Source: Gracilaria vermiculophylla (Eukaryota > Rhodophyta > Florideophyceae > Gracilariales > Gracilariaceae). From it: DNA of 64,000 nucleotides. Under the pieces are notes generated by a model, which did not search any database, had not been told where the DNA came from, and saw nothing but the letters and a program-made list of their open reading frames with translations. Position 1 is the stretch's first letter. The number at the start of each line of letters is the position of its first letter. The position numbers were made by a program, and so were the translations under genes. Positions 62,865 to 64,000 of this stretch are shown piece by piece. The DNA lies in assembly GCA_019155205.2 (NCBI GenBank), contig JAHNZQ020000004.1:626658-690657 (forward strand). The letters are read 5' to 3'.

Positions 62865-64000
62865 ATGCACCGCCGCCTCGCCCGCCCCATGTCCCCTGCC
62901 GAACTGCTGCCCCCCACTGCGGAAGAAGCGCGCGCACTGGCCTCGCTCGCATTGCACCCCCACCTCGCCTCCTACCAAACCATTCTTTCGCTCCAGGGCG
63001 TTCTCGACTTCCTCTCCCAAACTGATGTCTTCGACTTCCTCTTCACCGAGCAGCCGGTGCACGTCCGTCACATCGCCATGACCAATGTGCTGTCCAAGTC
63101 CATCGCCGGCCACTTCACCAAGACCCGCATCGAACCGGGAAACTGCTCCAACGACTCGCTTTCGCACCACGCCTCCGGCTCGTATCTGCTCATGCCCGCC
63201 TTCACCGTCAACCACACAACGTACGGCTTTGGCACCCACACCTACTTCCACACCTTTTGTCAAACCGCTTCGCGCCCGCGTCCGCCCGCCTTTTACACCG
63301 CCGAGTCCAAGTTTGTCAAGAACGAGGCCAGTGGAATTCTGCTCAACGTCATCGACTCGGAGCAGTCCGGCATCGTCACCGTCGAGTACTCGCACATGGC
63401 CGCCTTCACCCGCCTGTCCCGCTCCTCCGCCACCTTCAACCGCAACAAGTTCCGCTCCGTCATCAAGTCGGGCGCCCTCGACATGCCGCGCGTCCTGTCG
63501 TGCATATCCGAGTTTTACACCGCCGACCAGTACCGCCGCTGCCCGCTGTGCGCCTGCGTCTACAAAGTGTGCGCCTGCGTCCCGCGCCCTGCGCACCCGC
63601 GCCACCCGTTCGACACCACCGCCTTCCTGCAGAACATGTCCCTGCGCTTCGGCAAGTTTGAGGGCGTCGCAGGCGTCACGTGCTACGAGGACGGCAAGCA
63701 CAGCCGAAAAGCCCTGCTCGGGTGCCGCTACGCCATCGACGGCCACCTCAACATTTCAAAGGTCGAGCAGATGCGCTCCATGGCCATTGACAAGCTCATG
63801 GGCCGCTCCAGCCCGCGCGACATCTTTGTCGCCCCCGAAATGCCCGCATCCAAACCGAGCCCGCCGCCGTACGCCGACGAGCAGCCCGGCGGCGACATTC
63901 TGTTCGAGCTGTTGTCCAAGCAAAACGAGAGGAGGATGGCAATGCGCGCTGGCTGCGACGGCGACCCCGCGCGTTTGCCGGCCCCCGCGCACCCGGCCGC
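62865..64000 (+). CDS. bZIP-type regulator, paralog 8 (truncated by window edge)
   Basis: 378 residues visible, open to the window end; the bZIP region would lie beyond. ATG at 62865 (a second at 62889 is possible). Module: VFDFLFTEQP (55-64), SGSYLLMPAFTVNHTTYGFG, SKFVKNEASGILLNV, RRCPLCAC with Cys226/Cys229 and CAC 236-238, then HPFDTTAFLQNMSLRFGKF. Over the whole module it matches paralog 4 (13141-14733) better than its neighbours 5-7, including the HPxD...NMSxRxGxF segment. Assignment as bZIP rests on the module, since the zipper is not in the window. Confidence 0.75.
   Translation, partial: MHRRLARPMSPAELLPPTAEEARALASLALHPHLASYQTILSLQGVLDFLSQTDVFDFLFTEQPVHVRHIAMTNVLSKSIAGHFTKTRIEPGNCSNDSLSHHASGSYLLMPAFTVNHTTYGFGTHTYFHTFCQTASRPRPPAFYTAESKFVKNEASGILLNVIDSEQSGIVTVEYSHMAAFTRLSRSSATFNRNKFRSVIKSGALDMPRVLSCISEFYTADQYRRCPLCACVYKVCACVPRPAHPRHPFDTTAFLQNMSLRFGKFEGVAGVTCYEDGKHSRKALLGCRYAIDGHLNISKVEQMRSMAIDKLMGRSSPRDIFVAPEMPASKPSPPPYADEQPGGDILFELLSKQNERRMAMRAGCDGDPARLPAPAHPA

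Overview
The window is nuclear DNA from a eukaryote with very compact, mostly intron-free genes. It looks like a florideophyte red alga of the Chondrus or Gracilaria type. That assignment is an inference. It rests on single-exon housekeeping genes (RPB3, an RFC clamp-loader subunit, SLX1, GNL1, EFG1, a PP2A B'' subunit), a cyclooxygenase-like haem peroxidase of the kind known from red algae, a plastid-type FMN hydrolase with a transit-like leader, and only one well-supported intron (90 nt, in a glutaredoxin gene).

Layout. 0.2-3.7 kb: EFG1 and a multi-pass membrane protein. 3.7-14.7 kb: four paralogous bZIP-type genes (three on +, one on -). 16-22.5 kb: PP2A B'' subunit, FMN-hydrolase-like HAD protein, and a Ser/Pro-rich repeat protein with three SUMO-interaction-like motifs. 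22.5-27.4 kb: AT-rich gene-poor stretch. 27.4-36 kb: cyclooxygenase-like peroxidase, a 1437-residue membrane protein with Sel1 repeats, and a spliced glutaredoxin. 37.9-42 kb: two F-box/SPOC genes. 42.6-51 kb: housekeeping block (RFC3/5, SLX1, three or four small putative membrane proteins, RPB3, GNL1). 52.3-53.4 kb: third F-box/SPOC gene. 54.5-64 kb: four more bZIP-type genes in extremely GC-rich DNA, the last cut by the window edge.

Two unusual families dominate. The first is an eight-member set of bZIP-like proteins. They share a roughly 280-residue N-terminal module (aromatic helix, RxxRDD-like motif, CPxCG...CxC putative zinc site, NM...GxYxG motif). The seven complete members end in a short, exactly registered leucine zipper, and all seven replace the arginine of the N-x7-R bZIP signature with asparagine. 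The second is three proteins that join an F-box to an FPA-type SPOC domain. I know of no described protein with that combination. Both families look like local, lineage-specific expansions interleaved with conserved housekeeping genes. Base composition differs sharply between members of the same family: left cluster near balanced, right cluster extremely GC-rich, with a 102-nt pure C run 20 nt upstream of one start codon.

All functional calls come from reading the translated sequences. No database search was possible. Most antisense ORFs in the GC-rich part were judged to be shadows.
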